Assembly: GCA_031841125.1 (NCBI GenBank)
Contig: CM063114.1
Span: 8,618,001 to 8,682,000, forward strand
Direction: 5' to 3'
Length of the DNA stretch: 64,000 bases
Source: Acanthococcus lagerstroemiae
Lineage: Eukaryota; Arthropoda; Insecta; Hemiptera; Eriococcidae
Position numbers and translations under genes: made by a program. Below, one piece after another: positions 36,031 through 46,689 of this stretch (the first letter of the stretch is position 1; each line of letters opens with the position of its first letter). The notes under the pieces are model-generated. The model saw nothing but the letters and a program-made list of their open reading frames with translations. It had not been told where the DNA came from and ran no database searches.

Positions 36031-36582
36031 GAATTATTCTTGAAGTTCTTCCACCCTGTTTTTGGATTTTTAAGGCAGGATAAAGAATGTTTACCGATAT
36101 AATTTTCGGGGGAAAAAATACGGAGAAAAGGCAGGCTTACAGCCATGAACTTATGTTTTATAGAGTCAAGCGCTTTGAAACGTCGATGAAATTAGGTGCA
36201 GTTCAAGATTATATTCGTTTGCTTTTTCTGTATGATTTGATTAATAATGTAATATTAAAAACCTGATCTACTGTAGAATGATTTCTTCTGAACGCGGCCT
36301 GTTCTCTCACTCGCTTGATCGAGTTCCAATTTGGATTTCAAAAGTCTAATTTTGCGTCAAAAATAGACAAAATGAGCTTGAAAATCCGAAGAACGTATCG
36401 AACAAGTCTAACTGAAATATATTTCAAGATGGAAGGAGAGACACTTGACAATAGTTAGCTATATGGTGGTCCGAATCAGTTTGGTTTAGCTTGTCTTTGG
36501 GGGAGAGTGAAAGGATAAATTTTATTTTTTACACTTTTTGGGGAGGAGAGGGGAGATTAGACGGAGGCGTCTCTCTTTTCAT

Positions 36583-36705
36583 TTGAGCTCAATCCGAGCC
36601 CTGGAACCGCCCCTTCGAGCATTACCTCAGGGACGTCGGGGAGCCTATTAGGGCTGTCTTAGCCCTCTTCGCTTCTTGCCGGGGGTCGGCCTAGGTCGAG
36701 ACTGC
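36583..36705 (-). mobile_element. SINE family A fragment, copy 3
   Basis: 3' part only: the reverse complement contains GCTCGAAGGGGCGGTTCCAG and the middle GGCCTAGG-type block. The tRNA head is replaced by other sequence after about 36700. Confidence 0.7.
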
Positions 36706-36709
36706 GCTA

Positions 36710-37016
36710 TCTTCCTGTCGAATACCGGTATCACTAGCCCCGTGGTTTATGACGGTAAGTTCAACGAGCACCGGCAGGTAGCGCCTTACCCATTTACAGC
36801 TTTCAGATACTAGCGACCGATTACACACACTTCTAGGAAACCTCTGCTGTAAGTGGTTGTGACTTTATGTACGTTATCAGAATGCGATGTTACAATGTGT
36901 GACGAGTTTTTTCTCGCATTTACTGATAACGATGCCGGCATTGAGAATCGAACCCCCGGTGCCTTCGGGGTTACGAAGCCGAGTTCTTACCGCTACGCCA
37001 CAGAGCCCCTATTAGA
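36710..37016 (-). mobile_element. tRNA-like SINE segment (family D)
   Basis: The minus-strand A box TGGCGTAGCGGTAAG (plus 36986-37000) and B box GGTTCGATTCTC (plus 36943-36954) are very well kept. The anticodon arm does not fold into a standard 7-base loop, so this is a tRNA-derived SINE head rather than a functional tRNA gene. Single copy in the window. Confidence 0.6.
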
Positions 37017-37419
37017 AGGAGGAGTGAGAAAAATGATAATCATGATGAAGAATGTTATTTCTCCAACTTTCTTTCATGGACAGGGAGTGGTGGGGTGGGG
37101 GAGATCTGCGATTGTTACGGTAGTAGCCTGCAAAACTGATTTTCCCGGCGGCCTGTTTGGTCCCACTCCGCCCCTGGCTGACAAATATCGAAATAACGCT
37201 AAAAATTCTCTCGCCGGAAAACTTTTCAATTTTCTGAGGGACTTTCAGGGGATTTAGGGGGTAAGCTCTCTAGCCTCCCATTTGCGCCTGTGAAGAGAGG
37301 AGACGGCATAAATACTTATCGTGTGTCTTTATACCTACACGTGGCAGATTACGTTGAGCTACATCTAGGAAAATGAGGAGTCAGCCCCTGTGCGCATTTC
37401 GAGCACTTCATCATGAAAC

Positions 37420-38720
37420 CGATCAGGTTCGTTTACATATCGCGTGCTCGGTGGCTCGGTCAAGTCTATTAACAATATCGGTTTCTGTAATCGATGAAGA
37501 CGAATCGGAAATCGATTAGACCTACCCGTGTATGGCTAATGAACAATATAATACGAAAACAAGTGCCCGATTCTGGACTCAGTAAACATGTTTTGGTGGA
37601 CGTTCTGATAACCGGAGAAGAGTTCTAAATACCGCGCATATTTTCAATAAATGATTAAGCCGAGGATCGGATGCGATGTAGCAGGACATCAATTTGTACA
37701 TGTCAAACGAGCACCTCCATTGTGTTGCTTATTAAAACGTTTGCTCGAAAATCAGAAAAATGAAAAGACACGATCCCGGCTCCCGGCGTTACCCGACAAA
37801 AGACGTAAACAATATTTAAAGATGGTGTCAACAAGGCCATAATAATTAATGAATGATGCTTTTAGAGTAGGTCTCGATGTCCTTAATAATTGATATTAAT
37901 GGCGTTTTGTAAATCCATTCTCGACGTAGGAGGACCTTTTCCTTTTCCGATCCTGTAGCTGAATGGAGTCCGGCCGACGATGAGAAACCTAAATCGGCCG
38001 CAGTGATTTTCGGCGAGCTCGACCAAAAGTGCCAGCACCGTCGAACAATTTACAATCAGCGAAAATTCTCACACGGGCGAGGTTACCCAAGTGTGAAATT
38101 TTCTATCTGTCGCCTTCGATATTAGTCAACCAGTCGGGTACGAGCTTAAATCTTCTTTTTTTTTTCTTTTTCATCTTCGTTTTCGGTCTCGGCCACGGAA
38201 TATTAATGCCTCCGATGCGTTCAATTTCAACATCGAAGCACCGCTCTCGTCTGAATACGAATAACGTGCTTACCAACTTCTAACCTGAGAAAATGTAAGA
38301 ACCGGCTGCGGCTGGTCGATATAGGAGCACGTCCAACCATTTTGTAACCACCGATAATTCACAACGAATTTGCGCAAAAGTTAGAAGCCAATGCGATCCT
38401 ATTCGTTTTCGTGTGTCGAAAATGGCGAGCGAAAAAAGGCAAACGGGGCACCGGCTTCGAGTATTCCAAAAGTTGAAAATTGAAAAGTAATCTCGCGGCT
38501 GGAATTGAAATTGTGACTTCGCATTCGAGACTCGCTCCGGATTAGAAAGGAACTACAATCGATTTTACGATACGAGCTGGCGTGGCAGCGAATGGTACAT
38601 AACCCAGGAAAATATATAAGGAAAAAAATTCAATGTTCGGCAAAAATTCCGGTAACGATTTTTTTCTTGCGAATTCCCCTGGATCAGCTTCTTAAAGAAC
38701 AAATCGAAAGCCTAAATCTT
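37420..38720. other. apparently single-copy intron block
   Basis: Balanced base composition, few simple repeats and no similarity to other parts of the window. It differs from the surrounding transposon-rich intron and is the best candidate here for conserved non-coding (enhancer-like) DNA; no specific motif supports that. Confidence 0.35.
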
Positions 38721-38977
38721 CGATGCAAATTAGTAAAATGACCTTTTCCCCCACAAATTGGAAGACCTGCGGTGACCCTCTCCTCTCCAATGTACATTAT
38801 CGTATAAATCGTCCTGTCTGGCTACTTTCTGCGGAGCACGATGCGAGCATCTAATAAACACCTCCTGTCTCTTGTATCCCTTGTACTTTCAGCACGTGAT
38901 CTTCTTAAAACCATGTTCTTCGTATTCTCTTGACTCACGCTCTTTTCTCTCCCTAGATCAGCCAGGCAGGACATCCA

Positions 38978-40215
38978 TTTAGTTTAGTTCTTCTTCTTCA
39001 TCAGGTGCCGTATCCAATGTCGGACGTTGGCAATCGCGGTTTCTCACGCCCGACTTTCCTGGGCAGGGTTAGTCAGGGTAGCCATTGCTTTCCATCCGAT
39101 TTGTTACGTTAGAGTTTTTCCTCCTCAGTGCCGGAGAGTGCGCAGCCGCAGTTCACTTATACTAGTCTCCTGTTTCACGACAGTGAGTAAGTTGTCACCA
39201 ACGTGCACACTAGGGTGTCCCTTATTTTACAAGTTTTCGCCAATCAATTGAGTGCGCACTGAAATTTATTCCAATGGACCTAGAAACTCGCCATAAAAAA
39301 TTTGAGCTCAATCTGAGGCTATTAACCTGTGGCGCTAATACTGAGATTTTTTCAAAAAACCGGAAATATCTCGGAACATAACAACTTCAGGGACCTTTTC
39401 ATAGAAAATTTAAAAAGGAACATTTTATGTTATTTGAATTTTGGTGCTGAAGTAAATATTTTATTATCTATAGAAATATTATTAATTTTATCTATTTCAT
39501 CCGAATTAATATTTTTTAAACATTTTTTTATATCAATTATTCTAATTTAATATTCTTTAATTTTCATTTTAATTTTAAATTATATTTAAATATATTTGTA
39601 TGAAGATAACTGCGATTTAGCTAGTAAAGATCAGGTTATGAAAGAAAATATAACGGAAATCACGTTCCTCGGAACATTCACACATTTTTGCGATTATCTT
39701 GGTAAATATGCGTTCTAGAGACAAGTTGTACAGAATCTTTTTTATAGAAAACTTAACAAGGAACATTCTATGTCATATGTATTTTGGTCCTGAAGTTGAT
39801 ATGTTCCGAGATATTGGCGTTGTTTTTTTGTTTTTTTTTTTGTAAAATTTTAGTATTACACCAACTTCAAGGTCAAAGCGCCACTGGTTAATGACCTCAG
39901 ATTGAGCACAAATTTTTTATGGCGAGTTTCTAGGTCCATGGGAACAAATTTCAGTGCGCACGCAATCGACTGACGAAAACTTGTAAAATAAGGGACACAC
40001 TAGTGGCACAGGACCAATATTTCTGATCTGGTGGTAACACACCCTACGATTGTAATGCCGGAGGTTACAGAATGCGCTATGGGTCCACCTCGATTAATAC
40101 TGTAGTCGCTGCGTTCGCTAGCATGTTGGTGGGGGTATTCGAATATCACTAGCTTTCCGGCGTTGGTGAGGTTCGAACCTGAGATGCAAGATTTGCGAAG
40201 CGAGCACGTCCAAAC
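38978..40215 (-). mobile_element. SINE family B copy 3, split by a CACTA-like element
   Basis: The 3' half is at 38978-39207 and the 5' half at 40006-40215 on the minus strand; both match 18483-18922 in order. B box GGTTCGAACCTC is intact (plus 40168-40179). Confidence 0.8.
39208..40005. mobile_element. CACTA-like non-autonomous transposon
   Basis: Ends CACTAGGGTGTCCC and GGGACACACTAGTG. Inverted arms of ~135-165 bp (39208-39370 and about 39870-40005) share CTTATTTTACAAGTTTTCG and TCTAGGTCCAT/ATGGACCTAGA. The 3-bp direct repeat GCA flanks both sides (39205-39207, 40006-40008), as expected for CACTA elements. The interior holds a diverged duplicated block (AAGGAACATT...TATGT at ~39415 and ~39755). 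798 bp, no transposase. Confidence 0.8.
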
Positions 40216-40591
40216 GTTTCATAAAATACCACATGCATAAATAAATTCTGGATCGCTGCTCATTTTCGGTAATTACTTATCCCCAAATTGCAAATTGTGT
40301 CATCTGAGGTGGGAGAGGGTTCAAAATGAAGATTTTGGCAAATTAAATGCGTGTGTCGTATTATAGGTTTAAAGGGTGGCCGAATTTCAAAATTGAAGGT
40401 CCGAACAAATGCAAAATATTGTTTATTGTTTCAGAGGTTTTGAAAGTCGCTGGACTCATTGTTGGTAATGACTTGCAGCCAAATTGCTAAGTAGGGCATC
40501 TAGGAAGATGGAGGGGTTCAAGAATGAAGATAGATTTTAAAAGATACAATACAGCTATTGTCTCATAGGTGTGAAGTGTTCCTGAATTCAA

Positions 40592-41214
40592 TGTGGCAGT
40601 TTCTATAAAAAGGGGTAACTTTGCCGATCCGACGAATTTTTAGTAACAGACAGTACGTAATAGAGGAATGGAATGAATGACCATTCCAACGAGCTATCGG
40701 CGAGATTTGTAGCATTTTTTGTTCCGGAGATAGAAGCGCTCAAAGATGAGTGTAACAAGAACGCGCGAAAACACATTTTGGGGAAAAACGCGTATAAAGT
40801 TAGACACACTTTTTTCTCCAACCCCGTCAAGCGGCCCTAACTCGTCGCGGAATCACGTTACCGCTTCGACGAGGGCTTGTTGGAAAGGTAATTTTTCGCT
40901 CTTCAGCGTGGTAACAATTCAGAACATCGGATTTATTCGTGAGCTCCGAAAAACCACGAAGAAGCGAACGCAGACATTCGCATTCTCCTCTCATTCTCTT
41001 TCATAATTCTCTTTCTCTCTCTCCCTCTTCTCTCTCATGCGCGTAAATTTTGTCTCTTCGTTATTGCGATGTTCTTTCTACAGAAATCAACCAAAATCTC
41101 AAAATTGATTTTTCGACCAAAATCTCAAAATTGATTTTTCGACTAAAAAATTTTGTTCATATTTTTTTGGCGTTTTCTGAGACTTCGATTGATCAACGAA
41201 GTTACTCTGCCACA
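40592..41214. mobile_element. 617-bp inverted-repeat MITE, copy 2
   Basis: Homologous to 13732-14348 along its length. Left end TGTGGCAGTTTCTATAAAAA intact; the right end has lost ~16 bp of the inverted repeat (TTACTCTGCCACA). Confidence 0.8.
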
Positions 41215-41364
41215 TTGGCTTCTAACCCGCAAATTGTGGTATCAGAGTGCGGAGGGGGGCTGAAGATGTCATATTATGTAATGTACATGTTGTTTTAGGG
41301 GAGGCCGCTGTACTCATCACGAATCACGATTTTCCCTTAAATTGCAAATTGGGGTATCTCTGAT

Positions 41365-41607
41365 CAGTGGCGTAGCCAAGGGGGTATTAGGGGGATGAAT
41401 CCCCCCCCCCTGAGATGAGAATTTTTTTATATGCTGGCAGTATCACAGTAAAAATGTGCGAAATAGAATTTGAATCCAGATACGTAATTGAAGTTGAAAA
41501 GCACAACATACTGATACGTCAACGTAAAAACGTACAGTTCATGTTAGGTGTACCCTCGCCCAATTTTGCTGATCCCTCTCCTTGAAAAAATCCTGGCTAC
41601 GCCACTG
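41365..41607. mobile_element. hAT-like MITE, CAGTGGCGTAGCCA family
   Basis: Perfect 8-bp target duplication TCTCTGAT at 41357-41364 and 41608-41615. Ends CAGTGGCGTAGCCAAGG and CCTGGCTACGCCACTG. G run and C run form a hairpin just inside the left end. 243 bp. Confidence 0.93.
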
Positions 41608-42190
41608 TCTCTGATTATTATATTTTTCAGCATTTTCATTTTGAAGCCTTCTCCGGTCCGCTAAAATGCCTCAATTTGCCATTTGGGGGCGAATAGTTAC
41701 CCAAAATGAGTTCAGAAACCCTTCAAAGTTTAAACCTATAAAACATCTGTATATCATTTTATGAAATTTTTGGAATACTGACCCCTTCGTGGTACAACGA
41801 TTTCCAATGTACATCGACAGATCTACACCAATATTAAAATCGAATTTCGTAACCTTGAACCCCTTCGTCAGTATCTTGATTTGATGATTCATGGTCATGC
41901 AAGATCCAAAAACGAGTAGTAATTTTTATCATTTAAGAAAAAATCAAATTTTAGTATCTAAGAATGGCGGAGGTAGCAAGAAAAAATTCCGGAAACGGGT
42001 AGATGGATCTTGAGAAAAGTGTTTGATGGTGATTTGCTCCCCTTCTGTTCGTTCAAATCGGTGGGACAAAAAAAAAACGAAAAAATCTACGTTTTCTTCC
42101 ATAAGGTCTATGTTAATTTATTGGCGTTTGGACACACCTGTAGGTGCGCTAGTGTTGCGGACGAAAAGATGATAGCTGTATTTTTAGTAT

Positions 42191-42421
42191 AAAAACATGT
42201 ACAAGTAAAATGAGCTCTAGCATCTTAAATATTGTTTTTTATCCAAAACTGAAGAGAAACAAAGTGTCAGCCCTTATCATTTCCTTTCAGATGAGCCCAA
42301 CTTTAGTTTTTTTGCAGAATATTTTCATCACTTATCATCTTTTTGTCCAAATACACCAATCAGCCCAGCGCATTTCATTAGGCCGCTAGAGAGCGACTCT
42401 TTAGCGTCCAAACGCGAATAG
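42191..42421 (-). repeat. dispersed repeat, inverted copy of 6496-6733
   Basis: Reverse-complement match over ~230 bp; see 6496-6733. Confidence 0.7.
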
Positions 42422-43335
42422 GAAATTGAAGAGTCATTTTGAACCATTTTATTTCAGGCATTCCGAGGGTAGTTAAGAAAAAAAATGTTAAGATAGATAC
42501 TTGTTTCGTGTAGAATATATTTTAAAGGATAAGTTTTGTTCGAAAAGTTTTGTACTACAGTCAATATGTCTCAGGACTTCTGAAGACCGATTTTTAGGGG
42601 ACGTTTAGTCCCCTGGGGAGACAGCACCACCTCTACGACTTTTGATATGTTAATATGAGGACTAATCTGAAGAGATTCGTAGAAAAGTCATTACTGGAAA
42701 ATTTATGTCCAACTCTATTTCTAGTTTTCCTGGGCTATAGATATGGGAAATTTTACCGATTTGTATTGAAGAATTTTTTTTAGATCATTTAGAGAGCAGT
42801 GCTGGGCATTGTGGCCCAACCCGTATGGACCGCTAAACCATATACTTATGTTTAGATTCCCAAAAATCACATCACTGCTAGGCAAAATTCCTAGATGAGA
42901 TGACGTCATCATGTAGCTGATGATGTCACTACCAGACAACCCGGGCATACAAATCATAGAATGACTGAGAACTAGTGATCATGCGTGAAATTTTACAAAC
43001 TTTTTAAAGTATCTCTAAAACAGGTCAAATTGGTAAAAGTTCTGATCACCAAGAGACCATGTAAGAATTAAAAATTTTAAAAAGGCAATTATAAAATAAA
43101 ATCAAAAAACGCCAACGGAAAACGTCCAGAATTTCAGAAATCAGATCTTGACACTTTCCTCAATTTTGATAATTCAATGATGGCTAGAATACTTGCAAAA
43201 TTAGTACAAAATGATGTGCACCACTTACAAGCCTTACAAAGATAAGTATTAGTAATGCTCTTTGTATTCTATCCAGATTTGAACGGAATAATTGAAAAAA
43301 CTAGAGCAACGAATAATATTCACAAAAATACTCAC
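42422..43335. other. intron sequence downstream of the transmembrane exon
   Basis: No defined repeat or exon; the short block near 42430-42480 is shared with 2697-2760. Confidence 0.4.
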
Positions 43336-43453
43336 TGAAAGTCTTTCTTTGGCGTGAATGTATCGACACTTTTGAACATAGTAAAATATAATCCATCCGA
43401 GGGACACCACCATCAACACAATGAATGAGACGCTCACAAATAACACAGATGTT
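43336..43453 (-). CDS. gol: goliath-like E3 ubiquitin ligase, transmembrane exon
   Basis: An internal exon of a PA-TM-RING ubiquitin ligase of the goliath/RNF130-RNF150 group, membrane proteins of the endosomal system that ubiquitinate cargo from the cytosolic side. Read on the minus strand, a TTTCAG acceptor (plus 43454-43459) opens a 118-bp exon: one base of a split codon, then 39 codons. It ends at a GTGAGT donor (plus 43330-43335). The peptide starts [14 protein letters not shown] and continues [21 protein letters not shown]. The first part is the near-invariant goliath transmembrane helix, followed by a basic juxtamembrane stretch. No stop, and both splice sites are canonical. The exon ends in phase 0, as the next exon requires. 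A Cys (QKC) stands where the relatives I remember have Arg-Phe. The preceding exon should end in phase 2 and was not found. I judged identity from memory of the family; a paralogue of gol is possible. Confidence 0.9.
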
Positions 43454-45057
43454 CTGAAATCAAACGAATTTAAAAATGACGTATAGTTTCACGTTTCATA
43501 ACTCAGCGTTAAAGTAATGATAGTGATAGGGTCGTTACTATGAGAGCAGCCGCCCCCAAATCATCTTTCAGAGTTGGAAAATTGACAATTTTAAGTACTT
43601 AGTTGGCAAATTCATGCATCTTAAAAGCTTTTTTTCTCACTTATTTTAGCAGGACCACTGAAAAATGTTCGATTTCTTTGCTTCAACAATTGGAAAATTT
43701 TTGATTCTCGCCCCTCAATATACCCGCTTCGCTATACATTCCTTGGTAGCGATCTGCTTAACACCGTCTATCAGAGAAATCATGTAAATATACAGATCGC
43801 AATCCCAACTCCCGAGGTTATGCTTGTACATGCGAGAGACTACTCCATCTTTAATGCACTTTCAAATAGATATACATTTATACGATTCTTGAGGCATAGT
43901 GGAAAGTTCAAGGAATCGTTGGTACCACTCGCCTCAGCAAATCATGTATGACTATATACATGCCTTACTTATTATTACTACAGAAAACGAAGAAGGAGGG
44001 TGCAATCTCCTCTATATTGCACCATCAGCTCAGAAAATTCAACCTCGTCAGTACTCAAACATCCGAAATTTTCGATTAATATGATTCATAAGATATTAAA
44101 TTCGGCCACCGAGTAAATTACGTAAGGACATCGATTAAATCGTTTGAAAATGACTCAACTGAATAGTTGGACTGCAAGTTGTTAATCAAACTCTAACATA
44201 CTTAATACTCTAGCTACCTCAATTTATTAATGCATCTCGCTAATTCATATTTAATGATAGTTCATAACGATGTTCGTGTTCTGTAATTTTTCGTATTTCA
44301 AGTTTTACAACTTCTAATGAATCCTCAAATCATTGTATGGTGCTCGGGGTCCACAGCAACCTTGTCAGCCTCTAGCACAAATTCGCCAATTCGGTATACA
44401 TTTCTCTTTTAAGAAAAAATTAAGTTTTTCAACAATAAAAATTTGTGGCCCCTTGACTTTCTCTGACGGGAATCTAAACGAAGTTACTTTATCGCTCCTC
44501 CCAAGTCGAAGCAATCCTATAACTCCACACAATACGTATTTGACATCAAGCACTCATGGGGTGAATTGAATATTATTCACATGTTTTTGTGCCCTTGGAA
44601 CCTGATTATAATATGGTGAAATCACACCGTTGAACCGCCCCCTCCCCCCTCATTATCAATACTATCGCGTTCAAAAAAAGTATCCCGGTGATGTATGGTG
44701 GCAAAGCTGATGCTTTCTGTGTTTACCATATAAATAGAAAATTACAGTAATTAATTTTTTTTTCTTTTTGGTAAGCTACGTGTCTAATTTACCGGCGATT
44801 ACCAATAAATAACTATCACTGTTTAGTGTTTATTCATTATATGTAGGTTATAAGACGTTTCCATGAATTATATGACAGTTTACCATAATTTTGGTAAATT
44901 ACTATAATGTATTGTAAATATATTTGTTGATACGTTGTTATCACCGTTACTAGTGAGATACCCGTAAAAAGTGAACAAAACAGTCAAGCAATCTGAAAAT
45001 TGTAACTTACCACCAATTTACAAAAAATCATCATTTGGTATATTACAATAATCTACC
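43454..45057. other. intron upstream of the transmembrane exon, unrecognised
   Basis: I looked on the minus strand for the PA-domain exon that should precede the transmembrane exon and did not find it. 44120-44330 looks single-copy. Confidence 0.4.
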
Positions 45058-45293
45058 AATTGAAAAGGTTGGAATCAAAACCGACACTTGCCATTTTAAT
45101 CCAAGGGCGCAAATAGGCAAAATACTGTATACGGGTGCAGGAATATCTCGCTGCGCCTGTGAACGAGGAGTATGTAATATACCAACCGTTTACAGGCGCA
45201 GCAAAACATTCCTGCACCTATGTACAGTATTTTGCCTATCTGCGTCTACGGAATAAAATGGCAAGTGTAGTTTTGATTCTAACTTCTTCAATT
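45058..45293. mobile_element. palindromic MITE, 236 bp
   Basis: Arms of ~100 bp: AATTGAAAAGGTTGGAATCA forward at left, its counterpart reversed at right (TGATTCTAACTTCTTCAATT-type). Inner blocks CACTTGCCATTTTA, AGGCAAAATACTGTA and GGTGCAGGAAT are also mirrored. Confidence 0.75.
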
Positions 45294-45309
45294 CTATGTG
45301 GAACTGGTA

Positions 45310-45850
45310 CTAACAATTAATCACAACTATCTTCAATTAACTGTTTTAGATTACTTAGCTGTTTTTAAGTCATCAATTGTTTTTAATTAGGTAATTAATT
45401 GAGTCCAACAAGTCAATTATTCCTAATTGCCTGATGGTACTTCATCATTAAACTATTGTCAATACCAATTGTAGTCATTTCTCTATTTATTTTAATGAAT
45501 TAGTGGTTTTTCAATACTCAACTGTTTTGCATCAATCAGTAATTATTAATTATTTGATTGTTACCTATTGATCATCTAATTGTTGTCATTTAATTACTAA
45601 ATTATTATTAGCGACATTCCATTAGAGGTTGTTTTCAATTAATCGGTTGTTGAAAATAAGCTATTGTTTTTTATGAATACAGTAGTTTTGATTACTGATT
45701 TGTTTGATAAATATTGTCAATAAATGGATTGTCCTTGATTTTTCAATTATTGTCCATGGATCCGTTGTTTTTGATCAACTGACTATGTTCTTAATCAATA
45801 AAATGTTGTCAATTAACTTATTATCTCTGATTAATTGGATTATTTTATTC
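45310..45850. repeat. AT-rich degenerate repeat (CAATTAATT/GTTGTTTTT type), left part
   Basis: Irregular short units of ATTGTTTTCAATTAATTGA type. Same type at 46690-47560. Confidence 0.65.
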
Positions 45851-45854
45851 ATGG

Positions 45855-46205
45855 CCCTCCAACCCCCTTGAAGATCCCTGACCATCCACCCGGGAGCTCT
45901 CACAACCATGACCAACCATCCCCCTGAGCACCCTCCCTCTCAAGACCCCACCCCACCACTAGCCCCTCCCTCACCACAGCCATTTCTCTCCAAGGTCCCC
46001 TCTCTCACCAAGGACTTTTTCCTCCACCAGGTCCTCTTACTCCCGCCCAATCAGGGCCTCCATCTCCGTCCACAGCCTACGCCCCCACAGGGCCCACCTC
46101 CCCCTTCAGGAGCTCCCTTCTCAACCATGAACCCCCTCCTGAGGGTAGGCTACCCCTGGAAAATTGAGCAATTAGGGGACCGGGTAGGCAACCTGCAGCG
46201 ACTTG
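45855..46205 (+). other. C-rich island with a proline-rich open frame
   Basis: Abrupt change from the AT-rich array to a C-rich, G-poor stretch (runs such as CCCCACCCCACC, CTCCCTCACC). The 119-codon frame 45908-46267 is Pro-rich only because of this composition. Flanked by ATGTCTTATTATGTC repeats from about 46220. Confidence 0.5.
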
Positions 46206-46471
46206 TTATCTTGAAGATTATGGGTAATTATGTCATTTTATGTCTTATTATGTCGGTTATGTCTTAAAACTTAGAGATTTTTCATGTTCGAACAGATTAT
46301 GTCCTTGAAAGTAGCTGATCTTCCCCCGCAATTTTTCTAATTTTTAGGTAGGCAATCCGTAGTGAGTTTTTCAGGAGGGAGAGGGGGAGTTTTGGTTGTT
46401 AATATTATAGAGAGTTATGTCATTATAATATGTCATAATATGTCTTATTATGTCTGTTATGTCTTAGACAA

Positions 46472-46585
46472 TCCCTCTGGTCACTGACGCAATACTCGAA
46501 AGGGTAGTTCCTGTGGCCGGGCGTGCGGTGTCATAGAGGTCACTTTGGCATGCGTGCATCGCCATACGTCCCACCACACCAATGA
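46472..46585 (+). mobile_element. SINE family C copy 2, 5'-truncated
   Basis: Perfect direct repeat ATGTCTTAGACA at 46459-46470 and 46586-46597 (13 bp if the next A is counted). The body matches SINE C from CCCTCTGGTCACTG through CTCGAAAGGGTAGTT to GCGTGCATCGCCATACG. The target duplication shows a retrotransposition event. Confidence 0.88.
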
Positions 46586-46689
46586 ATGTCTTAGACAAAG
46601 GCCGGGATTTAGATATCAGGCTCCTTGGAGTTTTTTCCAGGAGGGGGAAAGGGAGGGGGAGTTTTGGTTTTTAATATATAGAGAGATTA

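Larger units (their letters stand above)
36322..37260. repeat. RTE-associated 3' repeat, copy 2, interrupted by SINE sequences
   Basis: 36322-36570 matches 33230-33450, and 37050-37190 matches 33465-33600 (AAAACTGATTTTCCCGGYG, CCTGGCTGACAAATATC-type blocks). Between them lie a SINE A fragment and a tRNA-like segment. Copy 1 has only ~15 bp at the same point. Confidence 0.65.
40250..41900. repeat. ~120-bp monomer array interrupted by two MITEs
   Basis: Monomers with CCAAATTGCAAATTG, GGTATC and GGTCGCTG-type blocks at 40260-40590, 41215-41364 and, in diverged form, 41608-41890. Same family as 21460-21850. Insertions at 40592-41214 and 41365-41607. Confidence 0.65.

Noticed and set aside
36936..37013. 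Possible functional tRNA gene
   Set aside because: A and B boxes are excellent, but the anticodon arm does not form a proper 7-base loop, and it is joined to SINE-like sequence in a repeat.
39395..39600. AT-rich stretch that looked like a mitochondrial DNA insertion
   Set aside because: It lies within the CACTA-like element; its AAGGAACATTTTATG block recurs inside the same element, and no mitochondrial protein is readable.
45908..46267. 119-codon proline-rich open frame as a gene
   Set aside because: The proline content follows from C-rich DNA; no start context, domain or splice signals; the end runs into the ATGTC repeat.
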